The notes beneath the pieces are model-generated. The model had not been told where the DNA came from and did not search any database. It saw nothing but the letters and a program-made list of their open reading frames with translations. Source: WHSW01 sp963846565 (GTDB taxonomy: Bacteria; Actinomycetota; Thermoleophilia; Solirubrobacterales; 70-9). Taken from it: 64,000 nt of DNA. Shown piece after piece: positions 8,691 to 16,184 of the stretch; the first letter of the stretch is position 1; the number at the start of each line of letters is the position of its first letter. Position numbers and translations under genes: made by a program. The stretch covers positions 744,001-808,000 of the forward strand of contig CAWJWL010000005.1 of NCBI GenBank assembly GCA_963846565.1, in the 5' to 3' direction.

Positions 8691-9402
8691 TCACTCGGCT
8701 GCGGCGGGCGGCTCGATCGGAGCTACGTCGACTACTGCGGCGGCCGGCTCGCCGTTTGCCCGCGCGCGCTCATTCGCGTCGATCGCGAGGTCGAAGAGGC
8801 GCTCCTCGGTCGGCGCCTCGCCGATCCCGGGGACGAGCATGCCGAGGCCGAAGCCGAGCGCGGCTCCGGCGACCACGTCCGAGGGGTAGTGCATGCCGAG
8901 GTAGGGCCGGCCGATGCAGATCGCGGCGGCGAGGGTGAACAGCGCCGGGCCGCGCCCGCGGCTCGACCCGGCCGAGGGCCGTCGCCGCGGCGACCGAGGA
9001 GGTCGCGTGGGCGGAGGGGAAGGAGAGCTTCGTCGGCGCCTTCGCCAGCGCGGGGTGGTCTTCGATCAGCGGCCGCTGGCGCCCGACGAGCACCTTGACC
9101 ACGTAGTTGACGCCGATCGCGGCGGGCGCGACCAGGCCGCCGGTGAGCCACTGGCGCCGGCGCTTGTCGTCGATCGACGCTCCGATCGCGCCGGAGGCGA
9201 ACCAGATCGCGCCGTACTCGCCGCAGATCCCGATCGCCTGCATCATCGTCTCGACCGGTTCGGGGTGACCCCGCGTGCGGAGGAAGCGGAGCACCGCCTG
9301 GTCGGCGTCACCGAGAGCGCGCAGGATCGGGTTCTGCCGCGGGACCCGGCGCCCCGGAAGGGAGATCGCCCGGGGCCGTTTCGTTTCGGAACGCCGCAAC
9401 AT
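8691..9402 (-). pseudogene. PAP2-family phosphatase, frameshifted
   Basis: The first frame (ATG at 9402) gives a PAP2 phosphatase N-terminus with membrane segments and the motifs VGRQRPL and KLSFPSAHATSSVAAATALG, the second containing the catalytic-site PSxHA element. After ALGRVEPRARP the frame is lost. The neighbouring frame continues ALFTLAAAICIGRPYLGMHY and then PSDVVAGAALGFGLG, the third PAP2 motif with its His. Dropping one G of the run at about 8945-8951 joins the halves into one protein of roughly 236 residues. PAP2 enzymes dephosphorylate lipid phosphates such as undecaprenyl diphosphate or phosphatidic acid at the membrane. The clean continuation on both sides suggests either a recent mutation or a sequence error. 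Confidence 0.8.
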
Positions 9403-9431
9403 GGGGGGCCAGGATACGGTGGCCGGTCGGC

Positions 9432-10787
9432 TCAGAGCTCGCGCCGGATGAGGATCGTCGCCTTCTCACCGGCGCGCTGCAGCGGGCCGCGTCCGCGCCA
9501 CCGCTCGGGGTCGATCATCTCGGACGCATCGACGTCGGCGGCGAACTGCTCCGCGAGCTTGCCCGCGAACTCGCGATCCCAGATCCCGAGCGTGACCTCG
9601 TCGTGGAGCTGGAACGAGCGGTTGTCGAAGTTGATCGTGCCGACGGAGGACCAGGTGCCGTCGACGACGAGGGTCTTCGCGTGCAGCATCGTCGGCTGGT
9701 ACTCGTAGATGCGGGCGCCCGCGTCGAGCAGCCGGTCGTAGGCGGCGCGTCCGCCGACGCGGACGAACTCCTTGTCGGTGTGCGGCCCGGCAACGAGGAT
9801 GCGGACGTCGACCCCGCGCTCGGCGGCGGAGCAGAGGGCGTCCGTGAACGCGGGGCGCGGGACGAAGTAGGCGGACGTGAGCTCGAGGGTCCGCCGGGCA
9901 GAGGCGATCGCGAGGTAATAGAGCGCCTCCGCGTTCGTGTCACCGACCTTTGCCGACGAGCGAACGAGCTGCATCGGCACGCCGGCGTCGAGCGGCTCGA
10001 GGTCCGGCAGGTACTCCTCGCCGGCGAGCACCTCGCCGGTGCCCTCGAGCCAGTTCTCGCTGAACGCTCCCTGCAGGCCGCGCACGACCGGCCCGCGGAC
10101 GCGGACGTGGGTGTCGCGCCAGTGGTCGGGGTCCTCGGCGTCGCCCATCCACTCTGACGCGATCCCGACGCCGCCGGTGAGGCCGACCTTGCCGTCGGCG
10201 ATCAGGAGCCGGCGGTGGGAGCGGTTGACGAGCCGCTTGACCGCGTACGGCTTCGGGGGACGCAGGAGAAGGACGCGAGCACCGCTCTCGCGCATGTCCT
10301 TGATCAGGGAGCGGCGGATCTGGGCGGCGCCGAGGGCGTCGAGGATGACGTTGCAGCGGACCCCGGCACGCGCCCGCTCGGCGATCGCCGCCGCGATCTC
10401 GTCGGCGATCTCACCGCGCCAGTAGACGTAGGTCTGCACGTTCAGCGTCCGCTCCGCCCCGGCGATCGTCTCCAGGAAGCAGGGGAAGATCCGATCGCCG
10501 TTGATCAGCAGCTCGGCCACGCTGGCGTCGCTGATCGGCGCTCCCGTGAGCGCCTCGGCGGCGCGGACGAAGTCGGGCGAGTCGACCTCCAGCTCGGTTC
10601 CGAGGTCGTAGCCGAACGCTCCCTCGCGCCGGTGGCGGAGGCTCTCGGCCCCGTACCAGGCGGCACCGGCCGCGGCGACGGCGAGCCCAAGGCGGTTGCG
10701 GTTCAGCCTCTCGAGCGGCCGCTTGCGCCGTCGCCGCACGCGCGGGGGTCTGATCTCGAGCTGCCTCGGTCCCGGCGGCGCCTTCAT
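9432..10787 (-). CDS. Phospholipase D family cardiolipin synthase-like protein
   Basis: 451 residues. A hydrophobic segment near residues 28-45 anchors the N-terminus. Two PLD motifs are visible: SHRRLLIADGKVGLTGG and MLHAKTLVVDGTWSSVGT. The second fits HxKxxxxD exactly, whereas the first has Arg where the family has Lys (HRRLLIAD). Both are followed by the usual Gly/Asn elements (ASEW, INFDNRSF). Cardiolipin synthases join two phosphatidylglycerols, or PG with another lipid, at the inner membrane. The ATG overlaps the stop of the lipid kinase gene (ATGA at 10784-10787), which indicates coupled translation and a shared lipid pathway. The upstream in-frame extension is an antisense-like reading of the kinase gene and was dropped. 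Confidence 0.85.
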   Translation of the reverse strand: MKAPPGPRQLEIRPPRVRRRRKRPLERLNRNRLGLAVAAAGAAWYGAESLRHRREGAFGYDLGTELEVDSPDFVRAAEALTGAPISDASVAELLINGDRIFPCFLETIAGAERTLNVQTYVYWRGEIADEIAAAIAERARAGVRCNVILDALGAAQIRRSLIKDMRESGARVLLLRPPKPYAVKRLVNRSHRRLLIADGKVGLTGGVGIASEWMGDAEDPDHWRDTHVRVRGPVVRGLQGAFSENWLEGTGEVLAGEEYLPDLEPLDAGVPMQLVRSSAKVGDTNAEALYYLAIASARRTLELTSAYFVPRPAFTDALCSAAERGVDVRILVAGPHTDKEFVRVGGRAAYDRLLDAGARIYEYQPTMLHAKTLVVDGTWSSVGTINFDNRSFQLHDEVTLGIWDREFAGKLAEQFAADVDASEMIDPERWRGRGPLQRAGEKATILIRREL

Positions 10788-11632
10788 CCGACGACGACCT
10801 CGAACGCGCGTGCCTCGACGGTGAACTCCGCCGCGGCCGATTCGATCAGCTCTCCGTCGACGTTGAATCCGAGCAGCTCGCCCCTGCCGTCGGTCCCCAC
10901 CTCGACACGCTCGGCCACGGCGTGGAGGACCCCGTCCTGATCCTCCACCCGGCCGACTCGCATGCCGTATGCCCGCCGGACGAGCTCGGTGCGCCGCCGC
11001 GCCTCGAGCACGACCACGTCGAGCTTCCCGTCGCTCGAATCGCCGGCGAGCTCGGAACCTCCGCCGAAGGCGCCGGTGCTCGCGACCGAGACCTGCCAGG
11101 CCGGTCCATGGAAGAGGGCGGCGCCGTCGGCCACCACTCTGCACGTGAGCGGCTGCGCCGTGAGCCCGGCGTGAACGGCGCCGACCGTGTAGGCGAGCGG
11201 CCCGAGCGCGTCCTTGAGGCCACCGGCGCGCCGAGCGGCGAGCGGCGAGAGCCCGGCGCTGGCGGCGTTCACGAACGGCCGCCCGTCGATGCGGGCGAGA
11301 TCCAAGGCCCTGGTCGCAGACCCGGAGACCGCGAGCCGGCAGGCGGGCTCGAGGTCCCGCGGCAGGTCGAGCGCGCGGGCGAAATCGTTGGCCGTCCCGG
11401 TCGGGATCACCGCGAGCGCCACCTCGCAGCGAGCCGCGAGCTCCGCCGCGCAGCCGACGGTCCCGTCGCCACCGGCGACTGCGATCCGCTCCGGGCCGTC
11501 GACGCGGGCGTCGTCGAGCTCGTCCAGCGCGTAGCGCGTCACCTCGGCGCCCTGCTCACGCAGCAGCCGTTCCACCTCTTCCGCCGCACCGGAGCCCGAC
11601 TCCGGATTGGCGAGCAACGCCAGCTTGAGCAC
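10784..11632 (-). CDS. Diacylglycerol kinase/sphingosine kinase-type lipid kinase
   Basis: 282 residues from a GTG start. The N-terminal ATP-binding lobe shows LLANPESGSG (about residues 7-16), then IAVAGGDGTVGCAAE with the family GGDGT motif, then IPTGTANDFARAL. The C-terminal beta-sandwich lobe holds VSVASTGAFGGGSELAG and ends in a Glu-rich strand. Enzymes of this family phosphorylate diacylglycerol or related lipids at the membrane face. The gene lies between a small membrane protein (3-nt gap) and the cardiolipin synthase-like gene (4-nt overlap), so the three form one operon that is probably devoted to phospholipid turnover. The exact lipid substrate cannot be read from the sequence. Confidence 0.85.
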   Translation of the reverse strand: MLKLALLANPESGSGAAEEVERLLREQGAEVTRYALDELDDARVDGPERIAVAGGDGTVGCAAELAARCEVALAVIPTGTANDFARALDLPRDLEPACRLAVSGSATRALDLARIDGRPFVNAASAGLSPLAARRAGGLKDALGPLAYTVGAVHAGLTAQPLTCRVVADGAALFHGPAWQVSVASTGAFGGGSELAGDSSDGKLDVVVLEARRRTELVRRAYGMRVGRVEDQDGVLHAVAERVEVGTDGRGELLGFNVDGELIESAAAEFTVEARAFEVVVG

Positions 11633-11635
11633 GGG

Positions 11636-11878
11636 TCAGTCTGGGAGCTTCGAGCGCGCCTCGCGCCCCTTCGACGCGGACTTGTTGGTCGCCTTCCGCG
11701 AGTGCGAGAACGGCTTCGACAGCCACTCGCCGATCTTCCCCGGAAGGCTCGAGGCCGCGCGCTGGCCCGTGGAGAGCGTCTTGTCGACGCCGCGTTGCGG
11801 GTGGCGCGAGAGGCGCGGGAGCAGGAACGCCAGCACCGCGAGCACGATGCACACAACAATGATCACCGCAATAGTCAT
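11636..11878 (-). CDS. Small single-pass membrane protein
   Basis: 80 residues. Residues 3-20 (IAVIIVVCIVLAVLAFLL) form one membrane helix; the remaining 60 residues are basic and Ser/Lys rich, with a KIGEWLSKPF segment that could be amphipathic. I do not recognise a named family with certainty, though short proteins of this shape are common in Solirubrobacterales. It is the first gene of the three-gene lipid operon, ending 3 nt before the kinase start, so a role as a membrane adaptor for the lipid enzymes is possible but unproven. The transcript probably begins in the 56-bp divergent gap shared with the plus-strand membrane protein gene. Confidence 0.65.
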   Translation of the reverse strand: MTIAVIIVVCIVLAVLAFLLPRLSRHPQRGVDKTLSTGQRAASSLPGKIGEWLSKPFSHSRKATNKSASKGREARSKLPD

Positions 11879-11934
11879 CGCGCGAGAGTGTCTACCCGCG
11901 GCATCGCACCGGAAACGGGGAACAATCGTCCACC

Positions 11935-13026
11935 GTGACCGATTCGATCCGAGACTACGAGCGGCGTTTCCGCCGCGCCGGGCTGCCGATGTTCGTCGAG
12001 GGCTTCTCGGCGAGCACCGACGTCTTCAACCGAGCCGCGCCGCTTCTCGGCCTCGTCTTCTTCGGTGAGCTCCTCGGCGCAGGGCAGCTCGACTGGACCT
12101 GGTGGCAGAACCTGCTTGCGATCGCAGGGGGTCTGCTGGTGATCCTGCTCGGCTTCGGGCTCATCAACGTTGCGCAGGGGCGCCACTTCCGCACCGTCCC
12201 GCAGCGGCTCGGGAAGACCGAGCTCGCCGCGTTCGTGATCCTCCCGGCCCTCCTGCCGCTGATCTTCGGCGGCCAGGTCGGCAGCTTCGCCGGGACGATT
12301 GCGGCGAACCTCGCGATCCTGGCGATCATCTACGCCGTCTTCGTCTACGGGCTGCTGGCGATTCTGCGCTGGGTTCTCGGCCGCCTGATGGGCCAGCTCG
12401 CCTCATCGCTCGGACTGCTGGCGAAGGCGGTGCCACTGCTCGCCATCTTCGCCCTGCTCTCGTTCACAACCGAGGAGATGTGGGACATCTTCGGCGAGAT
12501 GGGCACGGCCGCCTACGTGATCACGATCGGCCTCTTCTTCGTCCTCGGTAGCGCCTTCCTGCTCGTTCGCGTGCCTCGCGAGACGCGGCGGCTCGAGCGC
12601 GAGATGGGTGAGGAGAGCCCGACGCTCTCCCGTGCGCAGCGCGTCAACGTCGGTCTCGTGCTCTTCGTCTCGCAGGGTGTGCAGGTGCTGATCGTCAGCC
12701 TCACGATCGGCCTCTTCTTCACCGTCTTCGGGCTCTTCGCCATCAACGCGGACGTACTCGCGGAATGGATCGACGTCGAGGTCAACGACCTGCTGACCTT
12801 CTCGATCGGCGATGAGCAGTTTCTGCTTACCGCGGAGCTCCTCCGCGTCGCCGGCGGCCTCGCCGCCTTCTCCGGCTTCTACTTCGCCGTCGCAATGCTC
12901 ACGGACTCGACCTACCGTGAGGAGTTCCTCGAGGAGCTCACCGACGAGATGCGGGCGAGCTTCAGGGAGCGCGCCGAGTACCTGAAGCTGCGCCGAGGCG
13001 AGGCGCCCGCGAAGATCCCCGTATGA
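11935..13026 (+). CDS. Polytopic integral membrane protein of unknown function
   Basis: 363 residues from a GTG start. About seven hydrophobic segments are visible (near residues 35-60, 65-80, 98-118, 122-150, 160-180, 190-215, 235-270, with one more near 305-325), separated by short charged loops. The C-terminal 45 residues are charged and probably cytoplasmic (EEFLEELTDEMRASFRERAE). No transporter or enzyme signature is recognisable. The stop overlaps the start of the BtrH-like gene (ATGA), so the two proteins are likely made in fixed ratio and may work together. The gene is divergent from the lipid operon. Confidence 0.75.
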   Translation: MTDSIRDYERRFRRAGLPMFVEGFSASTDVFNRAAPLLGLVFFGELLGAGQLDWTWWQNLLAIAGGLLVILLGFGLINVAQGRHFRTVPQRLGKTELAAFVILPALLPLIFGGQVGSFAGTIAANLAILAIIYAVFVYGLLAILRWVLGRLMGQLASSLGLLAKAVPLLAIFALLSFTTEEMWDIFGEMGTAAYVITIGLFFVLGSAFLLVRVPRETRRLEREMGEESPTLSRAQRVNVGLVLFVSQGVQVLIVSLTIGLFFTVFGLFAINADVLAEWIDVEVNDLLTFSIGDEQFLLTAELLRVAGGLAAFSGFYFAVAMLTDSTYREEFLEELTDEMRASFRERAEYLKLRRGEAPAKIPV

Positions 13027-13991
13027 GCGCGACGCTCGTCGAGGGCTACGAGCACGTATCCGGCCAACACTGCGGCTCGACCGCGCTTCGCAACCTGCTC
13101 CGCTTCCACGGCCTCGACATCTCCGAGGAGATGGCGCTCGGCCTCGGGGCGGGCGTCTCCTTCTACTACGTGCCGGTCGACGGGCAGTCGCCCTCCCGCT
13201 TCATCAACGGGCGCGTCGGCCGGCTCGAGGAGCAATTCGTCGAGCTCACCGGGACCGAGCTGCGGCTGGAGACCTTCGACGAGCCGGAGGACTCGTGGGA
13301 CGCCGCGCGGGGGGTCGTCGATTCCGGCCGGCCGGCGCTGCTCCTGACCGATCTCTACTACCTCGACCACTACGGCAACTCGGCCCACTTCCCCGGCCAC
13401 GCCGTGGTTCTCGCCGGCTACGACTCAGAGCTCGCCTATCTCTCCGACACCTCGTTCGTGGAGCTGCAGACGACCCGGCTCGAGAGCCTCGCGAAGGCCC
13501 GGCACGGCAAGCACCCGATCTTCCCGCTCAGCGGCCACATGTTCACCCTGCCCGAGGAGGTCGAGCTCTCCGATCCGCGCGAGGCGACGCAGGCGGCGAT
13601 CGCCCGCAACGCGAGCAACATGCTCGAGCCGGCGATGGGGGACTACGAGGGCCTGCCCGCGCTCCGGCGCTTCGTCGCCGAGGCGCCGCACTGGCCCGAG
13701 CAGCTCGAGGACTGGCAGTGGACGGCCCGCTTCAGCTACCAGGTGATCGAGCGCCGCGGCACCGGCGGCGGCAACTTCCGCCTCATGTACTCGCGCTTTT
13801 TGGAGGAGGCCGGCCGAGAGGAGGCGCCCCTCGCCGCCGAAGCCTCAGCGCGCTGGAGCGGTCTCGCCGCGGCGCTGCTCGCGGCGAGCGAGGCCGCGGA
13901 GCCGGAGCCCCCGCTGTGGGCGAAGGTCGGCTCCGAAGCCGCTCGCGTCCTCGACGCCGAGGAGCGCCTCTGGCCGGCGTTAGCCGCCTGA
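13023..13991 (+). CDS. BtrH N-terminal domain (butirosin biosynthesis protein H-like) protein
   Basis: 322 residues. The N-terminus GYEHVSGQHCGSTALRNLL resembles the BtrH N-terminal domain, a papain-like fold in which the Cys (Cys17 here) is the candidate nucleophile. A His follows in HFPGHAVVLAGYD and an Asp in LSDTSFVE, which would complete a catalytic set. BtrH transfers an acyl side chain from a carrier protein in butirosin synthesis, but most genomic relatives are uncharacterised and no carrier protein is encoded nearby. The C-terminal half matches the DUF4872 style of helical region. Translation is probably coupled to the membrane protein upstream. The stop codon lies inside copy A of the 49-bp repeat and the 3' end overlaps the convergent VOC gene by 12 bp. 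Confidence 0.75.
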   Translation: MSATLVEGYEHVSGQHCGSTALRNLLRFHGLDISEEMALGLGAGVSFYYVPVDGQSPSRFINGRVGRLEEQFVELTGTELRLETFDEPEDSWDAARGVVDSGRPALLLTDLYYLDHYGNSAHFPGHAVVLAGYDSELAYLSDTSFVELQTTRLESLAKARHGKHPIFPLSGHMFTLPEEVELSDPREATQAAIARNASNMLEPAMGDYEGLPALRRFVAEAPHWPEQLEDWQWTARFSYQVIERRGTGGGNFRLMYSRFLEEAGREEAPLAAEASARWSGLAAALLAASEAAEPEPPLWAKVGSEAARVLDAEERLWPALAA

Positions 13992-14435
13992 CCCGGCCGC
14001 CCCCGGAGGCGAAGCCGTGGAGGCGAGCGGAACGTTGGTGCTCACCTGCCACGACACCCCGTACTTGTCGTTGAACCAGGCGAAGCGCGGACTGAACGGG
14101 TACTCGCCCAGCTCCATCAGGACCTCGCCGCCGGCGGAGAGCGCCGCGAACAGGCGATCGACTTCGTCAACGGAGTCGCAGCTGACGAAGAGCGAGGTGG
14201 CCGCGGTGAACGTGAACTTGTGATCCCGGCCGCCGTCCAGCGCGATGAGCTCACGTCCGGCGAGGACGAAGTCCGCCCGCATCACCTTGCCCTCGAGCTC
14301 CTCCTCGCCCGCCGGATGCCGATCGATGTTCACTATCCGCGAGTCCTCGAACACCGACACGTAGAACTCGATCGCCTCCTCGGCCTTCCCGTGCAAGTCG
14401 CCGCCGAACATGAGGCATGGCGCGAGGTCAGGCAT
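13980..14435 (-). CDS. PhnB-like VOC family protein
   Basis: 151 residues. The fold is the vicinal oxygen chelate type: CLMFGGDLHGKAEEAIEFYV at the start, FVLAGRELIALDGG in the middle, and FAWFNDKYGVSWQ near the end, the last being typical of PhnB/3-demethylubiquinone methyltransferase-like VOC proteins. The function of most PhnB-like proteins is unknown. The ATG at 14435 shares one base with the stop of the SRPBCC gene (TGATG), so the gene belongs to the arsR operon; a longer reading into the SRPBCC gene was rejected. The last 18 residues (Ala/Ser/Pro/Gly-rich) are encoded by copy A of the 49-bp repeat, so the repeat supplies a low-complexity tail. Confidence 0.8.
   Translation of the reverse strand: MPDLAPCLMFGGDLHGKAEEAIEFYVSVFEDSRIVNIDRHPAGEEELEGKVMRADFVLAGRELIALDGGRDHKFTFTAATSLFVSCDSVDEVDRLFAALSAGGEVLMELGEYPFSPRFAWFNDKYGVSWQVSTNVPLASTASPPGAAGSGG
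13988..14036 (+). repeat. 49-bp interspersed repeat, copy A
   Basis: First of three copies in the window. It begins CTGACCCGGCCGCC and ends GCGGAACGTT, with GGAGGCG occurring twice inside. It is 49 nt long and differs from copy B at about five positions. It lies across the 3' ends of two convergent genes: its TGA is the stop codon of the BtrH-like gene, and its other strand encodes the tail of the VOC protein. Confidence 0.7.
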
Positions 14436-15022
14436 CAGCCGCCCTCCTTGATCCGCGCGGCGTAGCGGTCTCGGACCTCGGCCCACGCGTCGAGGTACTC
14501 GTCCGCCCACGTCTTCCAGTTCGTGATCCCGCGACCGTCGAGGGCCTGATCGAGCTGATCGAGATGGAGGTGCCAGCCGGCCATCGACTGCGCCAGCGTC
14601 TCCGCCGGCGCCTCGAGCGTGTCGGAGAAGCGCAGGAGCGTGCTCCGGCCCTCGTCGAAGAGCTCGAAGCGGAGGGTGCCGAAGATGTCGGAGTCGAGCT
14701 CGAGCAGACGGGGCGGGTCGAGGCGGCAAATCGTCCCCTGCATCACCGACTGCTTCATTCCCTCCTCGTATCCCTTGATCCCGTACTCGGCCGCCTGCTC
14801 GGCGGTGAACGAGTTGAGCCAGCGGACGACGAACCGCCCGCCCTCAAAGAGGTCGACCTCCGCCTCCCCGAGCCAGGCGAGGATCTCCGGCGGCTCGGTG
14901 ATCGCCGCCCAGACCTTGTCGATCGGGTGGTCGAGGCGGCGCTCGAAGCGGACGGCAGAACGGCCATCGGCGAGCACGGAATAGGTGCCGTCCGGGCTCG
15001 CGGTGAGGTTGTCGGGGGTCAT
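14435..15022 (-). CDS. SRPBCC domain (AHSA1-like) protein
   Basis: 195 residues. RFERRLDHPIDKVWAAITEP (about residues 26-45) is the classic start of the AHSA1/SRPBCC hydrophobic-cavity fold, followed by VDLFEGGRFVVRW and, near the C-terminus, AGWHLHLDQLDQALDG, the long helix that closes the cavity. Such proteins bind hydrophobic small molecules, and in bacteria they often follow an ArsR gene as here. The gene overlaps arsR by four bases (ATGA, 15019-15022) and the VOC gene by one, forming an arsR-SRPBCC-VOC operon. The ligand is unknown. Confidence 0.85.
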   Translation of the reverse strand: MTPDNLTASPDGTYSVLADGRSAVRFERRLDHPIDKVWAAITEPPEILAWLGEAEVDLFEGGRFVVRWLNSFTAEQAAEYGIKGYEEGMKQSVMQGTICRLDPPRLLELDSDIFGTLRFELFDEGRSTLLRFSDTLEAPAETLAQSMAGWHLHLDQLDQALDGRGITNWKTWADEYLDAWAEVRDRYAARIKEGG

Positions 15023-15327
15023 CGGGAGTCCTCCTTGTCGAGATGGGCAGAGAGGGCGTCGAGGCGTCCCGCCCAGAAGCTGCGGTAGGGATCGAGCCAG
15101 GCCGCGACCTCGGCCAGCGGGTCGCCGCGGAGCGCGTAGACGCGCCGCTGCGCCTCCGCGCGGACGACGACGAGCCCCGCTTCGCGGAGCACGCGCAGGT
15201 GCTTGGAGACGCCGGGCTGGCTGATGCCGATCTCCTCGACCAGCTCGCCGACGGCGCGCTCGCGCTCGCGGAGCAGGTCGAGGATGTGGCGGCGGCGCGG
15301 TTCGGCGAGCGCCTCGAACGCGGTCAC
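15019..15327 (-). CDS. ArsR-family transcriptional regulator
   Basis: 102 residues from a GTG start. The winged helix-turn-helix is clear: LAEPRRRHILDLL, then VGELVEEIGISQPGVSKHLR (recognition helix about residues 34-46) and VLREAGLVVVRAEAQRRVYA (the wing). No CVC-type metal site is visible, so it is probably one of the non-metal ArsR proteins that control SRPBCC and VOC partners. It is the first gene of its operon. A -10 box ends 6 nt before the GTG, so the transcript is probably leaderless, and a perfect 12-bp palindrome lies between the -35 and -10 elements, which fits autorepression. Confidence 0.88.
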   Translation of the reverse strand: MTAFEALAEPRRRHILDLLRERERAVGELVEEIGISQPGVSKHLRVLREAGLVVVRAEAQRRVYALRGDPLAEVAAWLDPYRSFWAGRLDALSAHLDKEDSR

Positions 15328-15333
15328 TCGCCC

Positions 15334-15363
15334 TATATTGCCATAAAGCTATATAGCTGTCAA
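15334..15363 (-). promoter_or_regulatory. arsR promoter with internal ArsR operator
   Basis: On the minus strand a perfect -35 TTGACA (15363-15358) is followed after 18 bp by AATATA (15339-15334), 6 nt before the arsR GTG. The spacer contains the perfect palindrome AGCTATATAGCT (15347-15358), which also overlaps the last base of the -35 box. A repressor bound there would block RNA polymerase. A related half-site (AAGCTATG, 15362-15369) lies just upstream. The assignment of the palindrome to ArsR is an inference from position. Confidence 0.7.
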
Positions 15364-15364
15364 G

Positions 15365-15979
15365 CTATGTAGGCTCCAGGCGAGCGAAGTACCCGAAGGC
15401 GGGCCCCTCGCGACGCTGGAAGCCGAGCCCCGCGGCCTGGCCGCGACTTCGCAGCGCGCCCGGTGAGACGTAGTGCGGGTCCCCCATCAGCTCGCCGACC
15501 ACGAGCCGTCCACCGGGTCGCAGCACGCGGGCGATCTCCGTCAGGGCCCGCTCCTGGTCGGGGATCTCGCCGAGAACGGTGGTCAGGATCACGGCGTCGA
15601 CGGAATCGTCGGCGTAGGGGAGCGCCTGGGCGTCACCGCGGGTCGCGTTCACGTTCGTGACGCCGGCCTCGCCCGCGCGCCGCAACGTGTGATCGAGCAT
15701 CTCCTGCTGGATGTCGAAGATCTCGAGGGTCCCGTTCGGTCCGGTCCACGTCGCGAGGTCGAGCGAGTAGTACCCGGTCCCCGGGCCGATCTCGAGCAGC
15801 CGCTCACCGGCCTGCGGCGCGAGCACCGCCCGCAGCCGGTCTCGGGTGATGAACGGATGCGGGGCCTGGACCCAGAACCGCTGGTTGTAGGGACAGGCGG
15901 AAGGATTCCGCCGCCACCAAACCGCCGCCACGACGACGCCGGCGCCCGCGAGCAGGAGGGTCCTAGCTAGAGAACCCAA
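15365..15979 (-). CDS. Membrane-anchored class I SAM-dependent methyltransferase
   Basis: 204 residues if read from TTG at 15979; no ATG or early GTG is available in a better place. A short hydrophobic N-terminus (ARTLLLAGAGVVVAAVWW) may anchor it. The Rossmann methyltransferase core is clear: LLEIGPGTGYYSLDLA is motif I, then LEIFDIQQEMLD, DAVILTTVLGEIPD and RVLRPGGRLVVGE. The substrate is unknown; the anchor suggests a lipid or quinone. It overlaps the DUF3107-like gene by 17 bp, and the arsR promoter begins right at its stop codon. The start is uncertain. Confidence 0.75.
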   Translation of the reverse strand: MGSLARTLLLAGAGVVVAAVWWRRNPSACPYNQRFWVQAPHPFITRDRLRAVLAPQAGERLLEIGPGTGYYSLDLATWTGPNGTLEIFDIQQEMLDHTLRRAGEAGVTNVNATRGDAQALPYADDSVDAVILTTVLGEIPDQERALTEIARVLRPGGRLVVGELMGDPHYVSPGALRSRGQAAGLGFQRREGPAFGYFARLEPT

Positions 15980-16184
15980 TCGAATGCGACGCGTCGTCCA
16001 CGCGAATGAACACCACCGTCGCCACGTTCAGGGCCACGGTGCCCTCCGTGGTCTTCAGGTCGTGCCAGCCGCTCCCGGCCTCGACCGCCTTGCGCAGCGA
16101 GGTGATCTCCTTCTCGGTCAGCTTCACCGAGAGCACCTGGCCGATGCCGAATCCGATCTCGGTCCGGGTCGTTTCGTCAGCCAT
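15963..16184 (-). CDS. DUF3107-like small protein
   Basis: 73 residues. The sequence has alternating short strands (VLSVKLTEKEITSLRKAVEA, then TVALNVATVVFIRVDD) resembling the small actinobacterial DUF3107 proteins, in which a C-terminal IAYVEI- or VVYVRV-type strand is conserved. The function is unknown. The ATG directly follows the TAG of the methylmalonyl-CoA epimerase gene, so the two are co-transcribed and probably coupled. Family assignment is tentative. Confidence 0.6.
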   Translation of the reverse strand: MADETTRTEIGFGIGQVLSVKLTEKEITSLRKAVEAGSGWHDLKTTEGTVALNVATVVFIRVDDASHSIGFSS

